NCBI GenBank assembly: GCA_963970005.1
Contig: CAXAMN010021112.1
Coordinates: 143,122-207,121, forward strand
Length of the DNA: 64,000 nt
From: Durusdinium trenchii
Taxonomy: Eukaryota > Sar > Dinophyceae > Suessiales > Symbiodiniaceae
Reading direction: 5' to 3'
Shown one piece after another: positions 24,066 to 35,738 of this stretch; the stretch's first letter is position 1, and the number at the start of each line of letters is the position of its first letter. The position numbers and the translations under genes were made by a program. Under the pieces are notes generated by a model, which was not told where the DNA came from, ran no database searches, and saw nothing but the letters and a program-made list of their open reading frames with translations.

Positions 24066-24129
24066 TTATACCCCCCCCACACCGAGGCCCCCCTGTTGAA
24101 ACCTATGTTCAGGCACTAGTAAGGCCTTA

Positions 24130-24275
24130 GCAGGCTTCAAATCTTGTTTCGGTCCTTTGCTAAGAGCTCGGTCCTTTTCGTCTTTTGCTATGACATCGGT
24201 CCTGTTTCGGTCTTTTGTTAAGACCTCGGTCCTGTGTCGGTCTCTTGTTAAGACCTGTGTCCGTCTCTTGTTTAG
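24130..24275. repeat. Degenerate ~33 bp tandem repeat
   Basis: Units like CGGTCCTGTTTCGGTCTTTT followed by GTTAAGACCT. On the minus strand they keep a frame with an ~11-residue repeat of the type VLTKDRNRTDV, so a coding origin is possible. Confidence 0.5.
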
Positions 24276-24477
24276 TCTAAAGCCGTAGATCGTAGACCTA
24301 GACCTAGAAACCCTGGTTCTTGAAATAAACACTTGGATCCACTGGGCGGGGTATACAAAAATATACTTGCATGGCCCCTAAGAAACTGATGGTCCTTTAC
24401 AAACAGCTCAAGCGCATCCTCACAAAATAAGCCACCCTGGGAGACATGACCTCCAAAGCCTGAAACGACGACGACGA

Positions 24478-24593
24478 CAACAACAGCACCACAACAACAT
24501 CTACTACTACTACTACTACTATTACTACTACTACCACTACTACTACTACTACCACTACTACTACTATTACTACTACTACCACTACTACTACTA

Positions 24594-24632
<39 letters not shown>

Positions 24633-24772
24633 CTGCTACTACTACTACTACGACTACTACTACTACTACGACTACTACTACTACTACTGCTATATACTAC
24701 TACTACTGCTGCTGCTACTACTACTACTACTACTACTACTGCTATATACTACTACTGCTGCTGCTGCTGCTC

Positions 24773-24819
<47 letters not shown>

Positions 24820-24829
24820 NNNNNNNNNN

Positions 24830-24890
<61 letters not shown>
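24478..24890. repeat. Long TAC/CTA trinucleotide microsatellite, with an assembly gap
   Basis: About 410 bases of CTA units with interruptions by CCA, CGA, TGC and TATATA. Ten N at 24820-24829 interrupt it, so the true length is unknown. Confidence 0.95.
24820..24829. other. Assembly gap (10 N)
   Basis: Run of ten N inside the TAC microsatellite. Confidence 1.
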
Positions 24891-24891
<1 letters not shown>

Positions 24892-25012
24892 GCACTTGTG
24901 GGGAAAGTCACCCGTTTGTTCAAGACGGTCTCTTCCTCCACTCTTCTTCTTCTTTCGGGATCGTCATGCTCGTTATATATATATATTATATATATATATA
25001 TTAGTTCCTCAG

Positions 25013-25133
25013 ATCTGTGAAGAATCAGTACCAATCTGCCACCGTTGTCAAGTGCTTCTCCGGGCGGCGAAGCAGTGCGAAAAGGCCCCGCTTCTGGGAG
25101 GCCCAGGCCTGGCAGCGGGCATACCATGTTCCG
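25013..25133 (+). CDS. Possible plus-strand exon, Cys-rich
   Basis: After TTCCTCAG the frame reads ICEESVPICHRCQVLLRAAK then QCEKAPLLGG, with four Cys, up to TCC|GGTGG. A TA tract lies directly upstream. The opposite strand is also open. Weak. Confidence 0.25.
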
Positions 25134-25156
25134 GTGGATGTCGATCCACTAGTGAC

Positions 25157-25250
25157 ACTAGGGCTCCTGGCCTACCTCCGTTTCGAAGGTGCTTGTGGTG
25201 GGTTTGAGGTCTAACCACCGAACCTGAGGATGTGGGACAGGAGCCCTAGG
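25157..25250. repeat. MITE-like palindrome, family 1
   Basis: Starts ACTAGGGCTCCTGGCC and ends GGACAGGAGCCCTAGGG, arms inverted; interior has GGTCTAACCACCGAACCTGA, the reverse complement of the GGTTAGACC core of other copies. Confidence 0.6.
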
Positions 25251-25812
25251 GCTCGTGTGCTCTGTTATTGGAAGTTCCGAGGCCTTTTCTGGAGGATGCT
25301 GCAGGCAGCTCGTAAGAACTTCTGACACTGATGGACACAACAAAAGGGATTCATCTCCTCGAAGGCGTCGACCGGCCTTTCGAACTCACTCCTTTGGGAA
25401 AAACACCACCTAATCAATTCGTGTTCATGAACAGAACCAGCTTTGATCAGCAAAGGCATCTCTTTCACAACGACCTCAGACTCACAAAGCAGCAAGACTC
25501 TTGGACAAGCGCACCCTACAAACAAAAACACGTTGTTTTTGTTGCACTGTGTAGCTTCCAGAAGTCTGAACATAATCTAAACCCTTCCAGAATTCGGGCC
25601 TAAAACCTCCTAGTTTCGGTCTTAGTCTGCGGCCTCACCCAACTGCTCCCGCCTCCTCATCAGCCAACAGGCTGGGGATCTGCAGCAGGCTCTCCAAAAG
25701 CCTGTCGTCATCAATATGTGAGGCCACCAGGCTCGTCAGCTCTCGGACATACCGTCATGGGTAGGAATCATTAAACATCCACAAAGCGTATACAGTATAC
25801 ACCAAATATCAC

Positions 25813-25985
25813 CAACTCTACACTCCCTGAAATCATCATGGTTACGTGGAGTTCACCACCTGTTGGTAGAGGAGAAGGGGCTACACTCGCTGAAATCATG
25901 ATGGAAGTGGAGTTCACTATATGTTGGTAGAGGAAAAGGGGCTACACTCGCTGAAAATCATCATGAAAGTGGAGTTCACCACATG
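25813..25985. repeat. Three tandem copies of a ~67 bp unit
   Basis: Unit: CTACACTCGCTGAAATCATC, then ATGG..GTGGAGTTCACCAC, then ATGTTGGTAGAGGAAAAGG. Three head-to-tail copies with a few changes; the third is partial. Confidence 0.75.
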
Positions 25986-26117
25986 TTCGGTTTTCGCATT
26001 TCAACGTCATTCAAGGAGCCATACCGACCTGGTGATGGTGGATGAGTCAAAAAAGTGTTCTGGGATTCTGAGGTGTGAACTGAACAGGTTGTTGATTGTT
26101 GATGGTGGTTGATGTAC

Positions 26118-26189
26118 AGGAAACCCAACATTTTACGGCACTTCTGGAAGCTGTTTTGCTGCCTGCTGGGAGGCAATTTGCGTCAAGGT
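26118..26189 (+). CDS. Possible plus-strand exon
   Basis: After GTACAG the frame reads ETQHFTALLEAVLLPAGRQF then AS, ending at AG|GTCCCA. Protein-like Leu/Ala-rich helix. It lies on the strand opposite to most islets nearby, so confidence is low. Confidence 0.3.
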
Positions 26190-26539
26190 CCCAATGGAGT
26201 GTAGCACTAGCTGTGGAATTACAGGGATATAACAACTGCTTGCCACACTTGACTGGGTCACCTCCCGTAGCCAAGAAAATGCAATCTGGTTCCAAAAGAA
26301 GGGGTGTGCAGCACCACCAAGCTACCATGCTTCATCACTTCGCTTTGCTTCATCCTTGCCACGACCTGGCAACCTGGTATCTGACTTTGGGTGAAATCTG
26401 CTGGCACGAAGAGTCTCCCACTCCAAAATCCCCAGGAACAGCAATTCTCAGAGATGATGAGTCATGAGTGAGAAAAAAACAATGAAACCCGGAGAAACCG
26501 ACCTGGGGGTGGATTCTTCAAAATAGGTCTCATGATGAC

Positions 26540-26634
26540 CTGCTCAGTCTTGGGCCACCGGAAAGCAGCAAAAGGCGGTTTAGGATGATGGGTATCCACT
26601 GCCCAGACCACTTCCCGTGATTTCCGCTCCAAGC
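26540..26634 (-). CDS. Candidate internal exon, unknown protein
   Basis: Follows CACAAAG|G, reads LERKSREVVWAVDTHHPKPP then FAAFRWPKTEQ, and ends at CAG|GTCATC. Phase 1 in, 0 out. Basic/aromatic composition is convincing as protein. Not recognised. Confidence 0.45.
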
Positions 26635-27411
26635 CTTTGTGACTTGCTATGCGCCTGAGGCGAAAAAGGACCACGGGGTGTGGCCCACACCGGGGCTTAT
26701 AAAGGTTGGACTGATCCAAATGTGGAAAAATGGAAACCAAACAAAGCTCAGAAAACAAGACAATCTAAGTTAACACATCCATATCTATATATATAAACAC
26801 AAACGCAACAACACAAGCTCAAAACAAACTAACTCAAACATCAAAGTCCAAACAATAATCTCAACACCAAAAGGAAACAAAAGAACAAACCAAGCTGCAT
26901 GGACAAAAACTCAGCAAATACTCATGGAAGTACACCGATTTGATTGACTTCTTTTGGAGTTTGCTTCTGAGTCTGCTTTGAGTCTGATTCGAGTTTAATT
27001 GGAGTCTCTCTTCTGAGTAGGTTGCTGAGTTTTTGCTTCTGTACTTGATCCCTTCCTGTCTGGGATCAAGTCACAATGTTGCACTCGTCGGCAGTCTCAT
27101 TGGCAAGGAGGCTGAGGCGACACTGGGGAGTGCTAATGCCAAGCATACCAAAAAATGGACACGCACACATGCTGGTACCGCCAGCTATTGTTTCACTCCA
27201 GTCCAGCACCCTCGTCTTCTTTGAGAATTCTGTAACCCAAACCACCATGTTCAGCTATCCAATCTGATCGAAGCGTCGGATGAGTCCAAGTAGGTGATAT
27301 CTTCAACATTCTGATAGCTGAGACTCACCACCTTACAATATGCTGCTACGGCCAGCCCAACGCACCTTCGACCTGGTGCTGCTACGGTCTAAAACCACTC
27401 CACTCCGCCAC

Positions 27412-27536
27412 CAAGATATCTCCCCCGGACCAGTCTTCGGATCGGAGGTGTGAAACGAAGGCCTCCGTGAGCTCTTCCAAGCTCAGCAGCACCATCGCGG
27501 ACCGGCTCTCGTGGACCGGCGGTGCGCGGGGTTCCC
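27412..27536 (-). CDS. Candidate internal exon, unknown protein
   Basis: Follows CCCGCAG|GG and reads EPRAPPVHESRSAMVLLSLE then ELTEAFVSHLRSEDWSGGDI, ending at TTG|GTGGCG. Phase 1 in, 0 out. The second half looks like a folded helical segment (LSLEELTEAFVSHL). Located in a GC-rich islet. Family unknown. Confidence 0.5.
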
Positions 27537-28736
27537 CTGCGGGTCACCCGCGTGCGGCTGCGAATGGGTCGAGGTCACCCACCTGAGGACGGCAGTGGGA
27601 AGACTCTGCTGGGTTCCCACCACTGCTTGCGGGATAGTTGAGGGCAAATAGCATGAAGGTCTGAAAGGAAAGGAACGAAACATATGATATGTTTTTTGCG
27701 ATACAAGCTGGATGTTGGAACGAAGAGGGCCCCCCTTCCAGAACGGAATTGGACATCGACAGGTCTGCTTTGCTTTGGTGGTTATTGAAGACGACTTTAG
27801 TCCGTGGCAGGTGGTGACCTGCTAGCTGACTAGCTGCTGGTGCAGATCTAAACCACCTGGACCTGAGGACCTGATGATCAAGAAACCTGGACCTGAACCA
27901 GCAGATTGCCTTCTCCAAGTCCAGTTGCATGTGCTCTTTCTATCTCTTTCTAGCAGGCCAGAGCAGGCCTGGAGGGACTTTGGAGTTTTCACATGTGTCG
28001 AGGCTGCGCTTTGGAACTCAGCGCAGCCTATCTCTACCAATGCTGGCCTTGTTCCGCGGACGGAACGGCCTCTTGGTGAGAGGGCAAGCCCTCCAGAACT
28101 GGAACATGAGGGTTGATACTTGTGACCCTGAGTATACTGCTATGACGGGTCACTTTGGGTACCTCAACTCTGTCCAAAGTCCAAACAAACACTTCAAAGA
28201 AACGAAAAATTCAGTCTTTCGGCACTTTCAGCCATGTAAATTTATCTCTTCAACCGATTCCAGGGTGACTCTTCAGCACTCCTGCAGTCAACCTACTGGC
28301 CCATTTAAACATATAGTGATATACAGTTATATATATATATAGCTTTCAAAGATAGAAACAAGTACAGCATGTCGGTATTCTGTATATTGCACGTTATTGC
28401 ATGGTAGCCATCATTAGATTCAGGGGGACTTCCCCACGTGTCTTGAATTGTTCATATGCCAGGCCTTCTGGGGTCATTATATAGATGTGTAAAGAATCAA
28501 ACGGGAGAAAAACAACAAGGAAACAGAACATTGCAGAACACTTACAGAACACTCCAATCATTTCATTTCAACTTTGCTCTTCTCCCGTGTCCCTCCCTTT
28601 CTGTCGGAGGTTCCACTATCACCATGTGTCGGGATATTCGTGGAGTCGAATCGCACATGTCTTCCCTTTTCCCTGAAGATCTCTAAAGTCTAGTCCCCAA
28701 CACACACACAAAAAGAAAACAACAAAAAAAACACAC
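27537..28736. other. Gene-poor stretch
   Basis: No supported exon. A TA tract lies at 28327 and CA-rich runs begin at 28701. Confidence 0.35.
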
Positions 28737-30321
28737 ACACCATTAACATCCATTAAGAATGAAACACACACACACACACTCACACTTCGACATTGGTTTT
28801 CAGTTAGTTCAATTGCCACGATGGGAAGGAAGGCGATGGACCGGTAAGGCGAAAAGTCCAAAGAAATTGTAGGTGTTTGAACATCAGTTGTTTCCCTTGA
28901 CTGCGGTGACGAAACGGCTCAAGTTGCACATCCACGGTGACGAAATGGGTTTGGGGGTGGAAGCATGAAAGACCATGAAACAAACCGCGCAGAAGTAGGG
29001 TGACAGCTTGTGAAGCACTCTGCAGGTACATGGTTGAGCGTCCTCAACCACTTCCCTTCCAGTGACCCAGCTTCGTTGGATCAGGTTAGCCACTGGAAGC
29101 CTGATCCCCCTGCGGAAGGAAAGGCGAGTGAATTAACCCTTCGAAACAGGGCTGGACACACACACGGTGCCGCTTGGCGGCGCTCGTGTGAGAAACCTGA
29201 ATAGATACCTAAAAAGCCTTAGAAACGAAAGAAAGAAAGACAGAAAGAGCAGCGCTAAGAGGGCAAGAGAGAAAGATAGGTGTAGAAACATGAAAAGTGA
29301 ATACTTAGCCCTTGACTGGGGTAGGGAAACGAGCCTCAAGAGCCACCTAAAAAGCCTGAGAAAAAGCCCAACAAACGACGAAAAGCGTAAGAAGGAAAAG
29401 GGGGGGGCAGGGAGGGGATGTATGTCCATGTGTGTGTTTGAATACCTAGCACTCTAGGATTACTGAATACTTAGACGAAGTGAATTAGGTGCATTAGTTA
29501 GGGAGCGGGGCTTTCGTCTTACACCGCCCGGGTAGAGTAGACTAGAAAAGGGACAACAGAGGGAAAGGCACCGACACACAAGTGTGTCGAGTACCATTTC
29601 CCTATGTTACCCTAATTAGGCAGGGAGTAGAACGCGGTGGGGGTTGGGAGACATGCCTCAAGTGGGGGGAAAAAAGGCCGTTTTTAAGCCCGGCGGCTGG
29701 CAAATTCGTCTTTTAGCCCGACGGCTGTATGAGCAGTGAATTCAGGGTAGATAAAGATCGATGAAGGTAAATCAGTGGAGGAGAAGAGTCAGTAGCTCAA
29801 TTTCCAGTATGAAAACGGCGCCTCCTTGCGGAGGATCACACCCAGCACCCATGTGGGACGACTGAGCGGCTCACACTTCGACATTGGTTTTCAGTTAGTT
29901 CAATTGCCACGATGGGAAGGAAGGCGATGGAACGGTAAGGCGAAAAGTCCAAAGAAATTGTAGGTGTTTGAACATCAGTTGTTTCCCTTGACTGCGGTGA
30001 CGAAACGGCTCAAGTTGCACATCCACGGTGACGAAATGGGTTTGGGGGTGGAAGCATGAAAGACTATGAAACAAACCGCGGAGAAGTAAGGTGACAGCTT
30101 GTGAAGCACTCTGCAGGTACATGGTTGAGCGTCCTCAACCACTTCCCTTCCAGTGACCCAGCTTCGTTGGATCAGGTTAGTCACTGGAAGCCTGATCCCC
30201 CTGCGGAAGGAAAGGCGAGTGAATTAACCCTTCGAAACAGGGCTGGACACACACACACACACACCACGCACACACGCACACACACACACGCACACACACC
30301 ATTAACATCTATTAAGAATGA
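28737..30321. repeat. Array of a ~1.09 kb repeat unit, bounded by a 26-base direct repeat
   Basis: The 370-base segment starting CACACTTCGACATTGG at 28781 recurs at 29872 with only a handful of changes (98-99% identical), a period of about 1.09 kb. Between them are an Arg/Lys-codon-like purine-rich part (29180-29410), a segment with a strong hairpin (29560-29603, core CGACACACAAGTGTGTCG) and short GGCGGCT motifs. The same unit, same order, reappears at 61.8-64.0 kb. The array is bounded by ACACCATTAACATCCATTAA GAATGA at 28737 and a near-identical copy at 30295. Frames inside are shadows. It could be a satellite or a non-autonomous element. Confidence 0.75.
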
Positions 30322-30393
30322 CACGTGCGACAACACGAAAAGGACTGGTGCATCTCACGCAATCCCCATGAACTGATGGATCGATCCCTCCAC

Positions 30394-31760
30394 CCGAGCT
30401 TGACGCCGAGGAACCGGAGCGCACCGAGCGAGCTGCCAACGCGCCACGCGGAGCCACGCGGAGCGACGGAGGGACAGCGGCGGAAGAAAAAACGGCAGGG
30501 GAAGGGTGGTGGGGTCGACCTGGGGTGAACTTTGAGCCATTCATTGGGTGTTTAGATGTGGTAAAAGAGAACAATAAGAATGGCCATTGATTGATCAATA
30601 TCAGGATCTTCGGAGAGTTCACCATGGGCCAACAAAAAACAACATAGAACGGTGACATACGTTGACAACTCCCTCTACCGGGAGGAAGCAGACTGACTGG
30701 TTTCGCAATTCACTCGTATAACATAAGCCTCGTTTAAACACTCCACGCATTGAAACACCTACAGATCTGTCGAAGGTAGCCTTAGAGATCACTAGGAGTG
30801 GTTGGGATATATAGTAAACTGCCAGCCGGTTTGCCTCACAAACCTCGATCTGACCCCCTCAGTTTCGATGGAAAAGCCATATGAGTTGCATTTGTTGTAC
30901 TTGCCCGCTCCCCGCGGAAAAGCTAACCCGTCCTACTTGGCACCAGTCAAGTCTGGTGTTCCCTACGGAAAGACACAAGAAGCTTGAGGAACATAATGCG
31001 ATTCGAACATCCTGCAGTAGACCCATGTTGCTTGAACTCCAATACTCGACTTCCAAAAAAATATGATGTGTTTTAAATTGGGTGACCGACACCCGTTCGA
31101 CCTCCTGGAAGAAGGGAAATGGACCGTCTCCCTATTGAAATTAATACACACATGTTGGATGAATGTCGATTGAAGGACTAACAATCTATCAAGGGTTCCA
31201 TATGGTTGTTGTCTCCCGTGAGGTACCGGTACTCCGGAACAAGTACTCAAGTCCTCAAGTCCTCACTATAGTACTACTTCTTCGAGGCCTGAGCGCTTCG
31301 GTCCAAACTCCACTTGCACATCGCAACGACATGGCGAGATGGCGCGGGAAGAGCATGGGCCCTGGGCATGCAATGATTTTAGGAAGCTCCTGAACCAAAG
31401 GGGCTGATGTTTATTGTCACCCGCTGTAGCATCGGATTTGCTCCAAACATCACGGGGTGCGATGGGCATGAGCCTCAAGCCTCAAGCCATACAGCTACAT
31501 TGAAATCCACCAGATTTGGTCAAATGATCTGGCAACATCTGGCCAACAAGGTTTAGAGATGCCAAGCACAGCAATATTTTGTTCTGTCTATATGCAGCTT
31601 GATCGAGTAAGGCCACCTGGGTCGGTGGACTGAAAACGCGGCCCTTGCGGACGGATTGGATGCTGTCCACCGGTCGCGGTTGGATGAGCGGTGGATGCAG
31701 CATGAAGCGAAGATAACCGAAGGAGAGACTAGCTGGTTCCTGGCTGGTGCGACTCGCCAT
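30394..31760 (-). CDS. Start of a minus-strand multi-exon gene, unknown product
   Basis: Exon 1, 31760-31617: ATG then ASRTSQEPASLSFGYLRFML and so on for 48 codons to PPTQ|GTGGCC. Exon 2, 31361-31278: after GCCCAG, 28 codons GPCSSRAISPCRCDVQVEFG then PKRSGLEE, ending at GTAGTA. Exon 3 (less sure), 30519-30394: after CCCCAG, 42 codons VDPTTLPLPFFLPPLSLRRS and Arg/Trp-rich sequence to CGG|GTGGAG. All joins are GT-AG and phase 0, with introns of 255 and 758 bases. The first exon is also open on the plus strand. Later exons would lie beyond the repeat array, possibly among the islets at 26.5-27.5 kb. No known domain seen; the N-terminus is not a clear signal peptide. Confidence 0.45.
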
Positions 31761-32177
31761 GAAGAAGGGCCACAGATCCTAAGGTATCTATTATAGTCGG
31801 GGGGGAGTCATTCCCTCATTCTCTACAAGTCGCTCCAAGTCTAAAGACCAAGAAAAACAAACATGATATATCACGGATCGGCTCCTGTCCCACCTCCTCA
31901 GAAGGGACCAATCCCCCCACTTCACCGGTTTCACCGGGACTGGACGCCCGTTGACAGGTCAAATGGGTCTGCGCTGAAGAGCGAGAGCCCTTTGGTTACG
32001 GTGGAGAGGCCGATGCCATAGACTCCTGAAAAGGCATCCAAGTGGTGAAAGGCCTCCAGTTTTTCGGAGACAACCCAAATTAATGTAGTATGATCATCTG
32101 AGACGAAACACTAGGCGGAGTCACAAATTAGTGGCTTTTAATCCCTAAGTGAGGGGATACTCCAAAAACCCCAAAAC

Positions 32178-32268
32178 CTGGACCATCCTGTCTAGGTGTC
32201 CTGGCTGGAGATCCCGGATAGTAGAGTAGGGTAGTCCAGCCAGGGCATCCAAACAGGATGGTCCTGGA
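32178..32268. repeat. MITE-like palindrome, family 3
   Basis: CTGGACCATCCTGTCTAGGT then GTCCTGGCTGG against CCAGCCAGGGCATCC then AAACAGGATGGTCCTGG, about 30-base arms with few mismatches, same GATCCCGGATAGTAGAGTAG-type centre as the copy at 8224. Confidence 0.7.
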
Positions 32269-32324
32269 ATGTATGATCTACTATATATATATACCCTGAG
32301 CATCTGAACCCCACAAATTTGTCG

Positions 32325-32722
32325 GGTTTGAAAACAAGCCTCGGGTTTAGCCGTGACATAAGGGAAAACCTCGGGTTTTTAACCAAATCCTCGTGTTTTG
32401 CCCCAAAACCCTCGATAGCCATGTGCAGGTGCTCCATATGTATTTTCTCCCGCCGACTTATCAAATTTTCCGTGGTCAAAACATGTTTCACAATATGTTA
32501 AAAACATTCAACACTCTTGTCAGGAAAAGTTCGGGTCCGTTATTGAGAGCTCCGATAACCCGTGACAAACCCGTGTCAAACCCGTGATTATCCCGTGTCA
32601 ACCCGTGATTTTGGATGAAAGACCTCGGGTTTTCAGAAAAACATCATGTTTCCCAAACCCGTGACGAACCCGTGACAAACCCGTGATTATACCGTGACAA
32701 CCCGTGTTTTTTTCACGGGTTT
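32325..32722. repeat. Degenerate repeats of CCTCGGGTTTT and CCCGTGACAAA
   Basis: At least five CCTCGGGTTTT/CTCGTGTTTTG motifs (32325-32640), then about eight AACCCGTGACAAACCCGTG-type units (32550-32722), ending with CACGGGTTTT inverted to them. Confidence 0.6.
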
Positions 32723-33385
32723 TAGGGGGGTACAATAGTTGCATTTTTTGTTGAGTTTTTGTTTTTCGTTCTGATCATCAACCTGTGCTTTTTGAGTTTG
32801 AATTCAAGTTCCTGTGGCCCGGCCTTCGAAGATGGCATGGGCGGAAAAAACACCAAAATGGGAAACCTCGTGTTTCCTCCAAGAACCTCGTGTTTTGGGA
32901 TGAACCCTACGTTTTTGTCGTGTTTGGAGGCACAAGGATGCACAAGGTATATATATATATATATATTGGGCGTGGGTCGTGGCACCGAGCCACCTGGGTT
33001 GCCTGGGTCAAAGGGTTGAGAATGGACGACCTGACTAGTCGGTCAACCTACCCCGGTTTGGGAATCCGGGATTTGACCCACAGCCATATATAAGACTACC
33101 ATATTATATAACCCTTATTTCCCCCGTGCACTTGGAATGGATACTGCGAGCATGTGCACGCTGCAGCGCACATGAAATTCTGCGAGCTCGTCAGCCCATG
33201 AAGATCAATGAAGATGAAGGTGGTACAAAATCAGCCGCCTGGCTTTGGCTCACAAATAGGGTGCCCTTGCAACATCCTAAAACCTTACTGGTAAGGTAAA
33301 CGGAAGCAAGTATATATATATATACAAACCTCCAAGAGTCTCTGCATAGTCATCTCTTTGCATTGGTCATAAGACCTATAGGTAC

Positions 33386-33485
33386 TTGAAAGTAGGTCTT
33401 GTAGGAGCAGGTCTTGCACAGCTTGCTCTGAGACCCTGCTGAAGGCTGAACCGCTCCGGAAGGCTGACCGCTCCCGGAACACCCC
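33386..33485 (-). CDS. Candidate internal exon, unknown protein
   Basis: After TTGGGCAG, 33 codons GVFRERSAFRSGSAFSRVSE then QAVQDLLLQDLLS, ending A|GTACCT. Two direct CGGAGCGGT-CAGCCTTC copies encode the RSAFRSGSAF part. Phase 0 in, 1 out. A further minus-strand islet at about 33946-34075 (LENLGFGGGSGESNAW) may be another exon. Confidence 0.4.
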
Positions 33486-34084
33486 CTGCCCAAACACCCA
33501 TTGCTCCGAAAGGTAGGCAAGAAGCAACAAACTGGAAAGAAGAATTGGACTTGATATCTGGACATCCACTGGATACACCAACAAAGACCAAACAATAACT
33601 TCTAAAGGAGGAATCAACCTCCGTCTGGATACAAAGGTGAATCAACCCACTGGATATGTTTACTTAAAAGAGACCGATGTCTTGAGCTCTCAAGCTCAGA
33701 AATAAGGAATCAACCTGGTGAATGCGTTGGCCTTCCATCTTGTCCCCAATCCAGGTCAACATCCTGCCAGGTCCTGCCATTCTTCTGTATACACTTCGTG
33801 ACAGTGATACCAAACGCGATCCCACATCACATAACCATTTGGACAGAAAACCACAATGACACATGTGCATGTACTGTGTGTATATATATATATACAGTAT
33901 ATGCAACAGTAGCAAACTGAACACAATTTCTATCTACCCCCTTCGGCTGTAGACCGCCCGCTTCGACCGATCCCAAACATCGGGGGCACGTCCTGGGAAA
34001 GACCTTAGTCCTGGGAAAGACCACGCGTTGCTTTCGCCAGACCCGCCCCCGAAGCCCAGGTTCTCCAGGGACTCCATAAGCCTG

Positions 34085-34185
34085 ATACTCCATGGGACGA
34101 ACCACATATTTATGCATATGTACATGATCCGCGTTTCAACCACACCAATGGATGTAAATATGCCAGTCCCATGGAGTGTCAGGCT
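34085..34185. repeat. MITE-like palindrome, family 2
   Basis: Left ACTCCATGGGACGAACC, right ATGCCAGTCCCATGGAGTGT, inverted; contains ATGTAAATATGCCAGTCCC shared with a fragment at 17031. Confidence 0.55.
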
Positions 34186-34648
34186 GCGTAAGTATTTGAA
34201 CGACAACTCTATTGGATAACACATTATAAGCGTTATAAGTTATCAAATGAAGATAGCCAGCACGGCACTGCTCATCCTCATTCTATGAACCCCAAAGACA
34301 ACATCACCTACAACAAAAAACATACCGCACACACAAATATAGCCAAAGAGCCTCCTAACCTATCACCACCAGCTGCATATGGTCCACTAAGAATTGGTAG
34401 GTGTTGTAGAGCAGCATGCGAGTACTCTAAGATACTCTAAGCATTAGAGGTTCAGGGTGCTTCTCAAAAAGGATACCAAAACAACTGCTGCAAATCGACA
34501 AAGACAGTAACTGAATTTTTGCAAGGCAGGGCTGAATAACCTACATATATTTTCTTGTTGACTTATCTCTATGTTCTGTCATTCACTTGTCCAAACAATC
34601 TGGAAATGGTGGTCTTTTCCGGGCCAGCCTCCCAACACTTCATCCTGC

Positions 34649-34783
34649 CAGCCGTCTGGCAAAACGCGGGGAATCGACTTCCAACACCATCGTCCCGGCG
34701 CTCGACGACCCGTCCTTGACCAACGCGACCTCGTGGAGTTCGGCCTGGCGGAGTTCGGAAGCAGTGCCAAGCAGTGCTTGTTC
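34649..34783 (-). CDS. Candidate internal exon, unknown protein
   Basis: After GCGAAAG, 45 codons EQALLGTASELRQAELHEVA then LVKDGSSSAGTMVLEVDSPR and FARRL, ending at a GC donor (GCAGGA). It reads as a typical soluble domain segment (helix, turn, beta strand). The islet is GC-rich within an AT-rich flank. Phase 0 at both ends. Not recognised. Confidence 0.5.
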
Positions 34784-35738
34784 CTTTCGCAGCCATCGTC
34801 ATAGGGAAAATTCATCTACACCCGGTGTTTGAGGCCCATATGGAACCTGATGGCGACCTGCAAGGAAGACTACTTTGAAACCTGCAACCCAGTGGATAAT
34901 TCATATAGTTGCATTGCGAAAGAATGGAAACGCAGCTAGGCCGGCGGGCGTCCAAATGTTCCATCAGACTTGTCATGTCATATCATCATGTCAGATTTCC
35001 TCGGAATTCTTCGCGTTCGGATCTGTTGCGGAACTGTTTTTTTTGTTCGAGGGGAGCTTGACTGAACATTATATATATATATATATATCACTAATCACAC
35101 GCACCTGAGGGGGATGAGGCAAAAGATGTTTCTCGGTCAATGATGGTCAAATAAAAATAGCAACATGTACATCGATATATATATATATCTGGAGATATAT
35201 ATATACATGTATTTATTCATTATAGAATCATTTAGAATCATCAGTTTCATCTGTTCCTTTCACGTCACTTGGTGGATCACTCCTTTAAAGCATCCGGATA
35301 AGCATCTTAAATAAAGGCCCACCGACCTCGGCCAGGGTGAGACGGTTACGTGGATGGAACATGGGTCATCCGAGTCGAAAATTGTGTTCTCCATGCGTTC
35401 TCCACGTTGGCCCATGATGATTTCACCGACTTCAGTCACTGACCTGTATGGCGGATGAGTCAAATGACTGTTCCAGGATTCTGAGGTGTGAACTGAACAG
35501 CTTGATGGTGCTTCGGTGTCTGTGGCTGGCCGCAACCCACACGCCCGAGACGCGGTCGATTGCTCTGTTTGAAAACCGGTCTGGTCGCTGTTTTCTGCCG
35601 AACGTGGAAGGGTCGAACTGAATTGCATCTCCAGGTGACTGGTCACTGGCTCACCAGGTCATCGATCAGTCCAGAATCACCAAACCATGGTCGATGGATA
35701 ATCCATCAAGTTGGTTTGATCATTATCAGTCGAGTCGT

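Noticed and set aside
24690-25127. Long minus-strand frame rich in Val and Ser
   Set aside because: It is a translation of the TAC microsatellite across an N gap, not a gene.
28804-30122. Two near-identical minus frames beginning MYLQSASQAVTLLL
   Set aside because: They are the same non-coding repeat segment read twice; later units at 62-64 kb do not keep the frame.
28781-30241. The ~370 bp direct repeats as the LTRs of a short retroelement
   Set aside because: The same segment recurs with the same 1.08-1.09 kb period at 62-64 kb with more than two copies, which fits tandem units better; no primer-binding site was seen.
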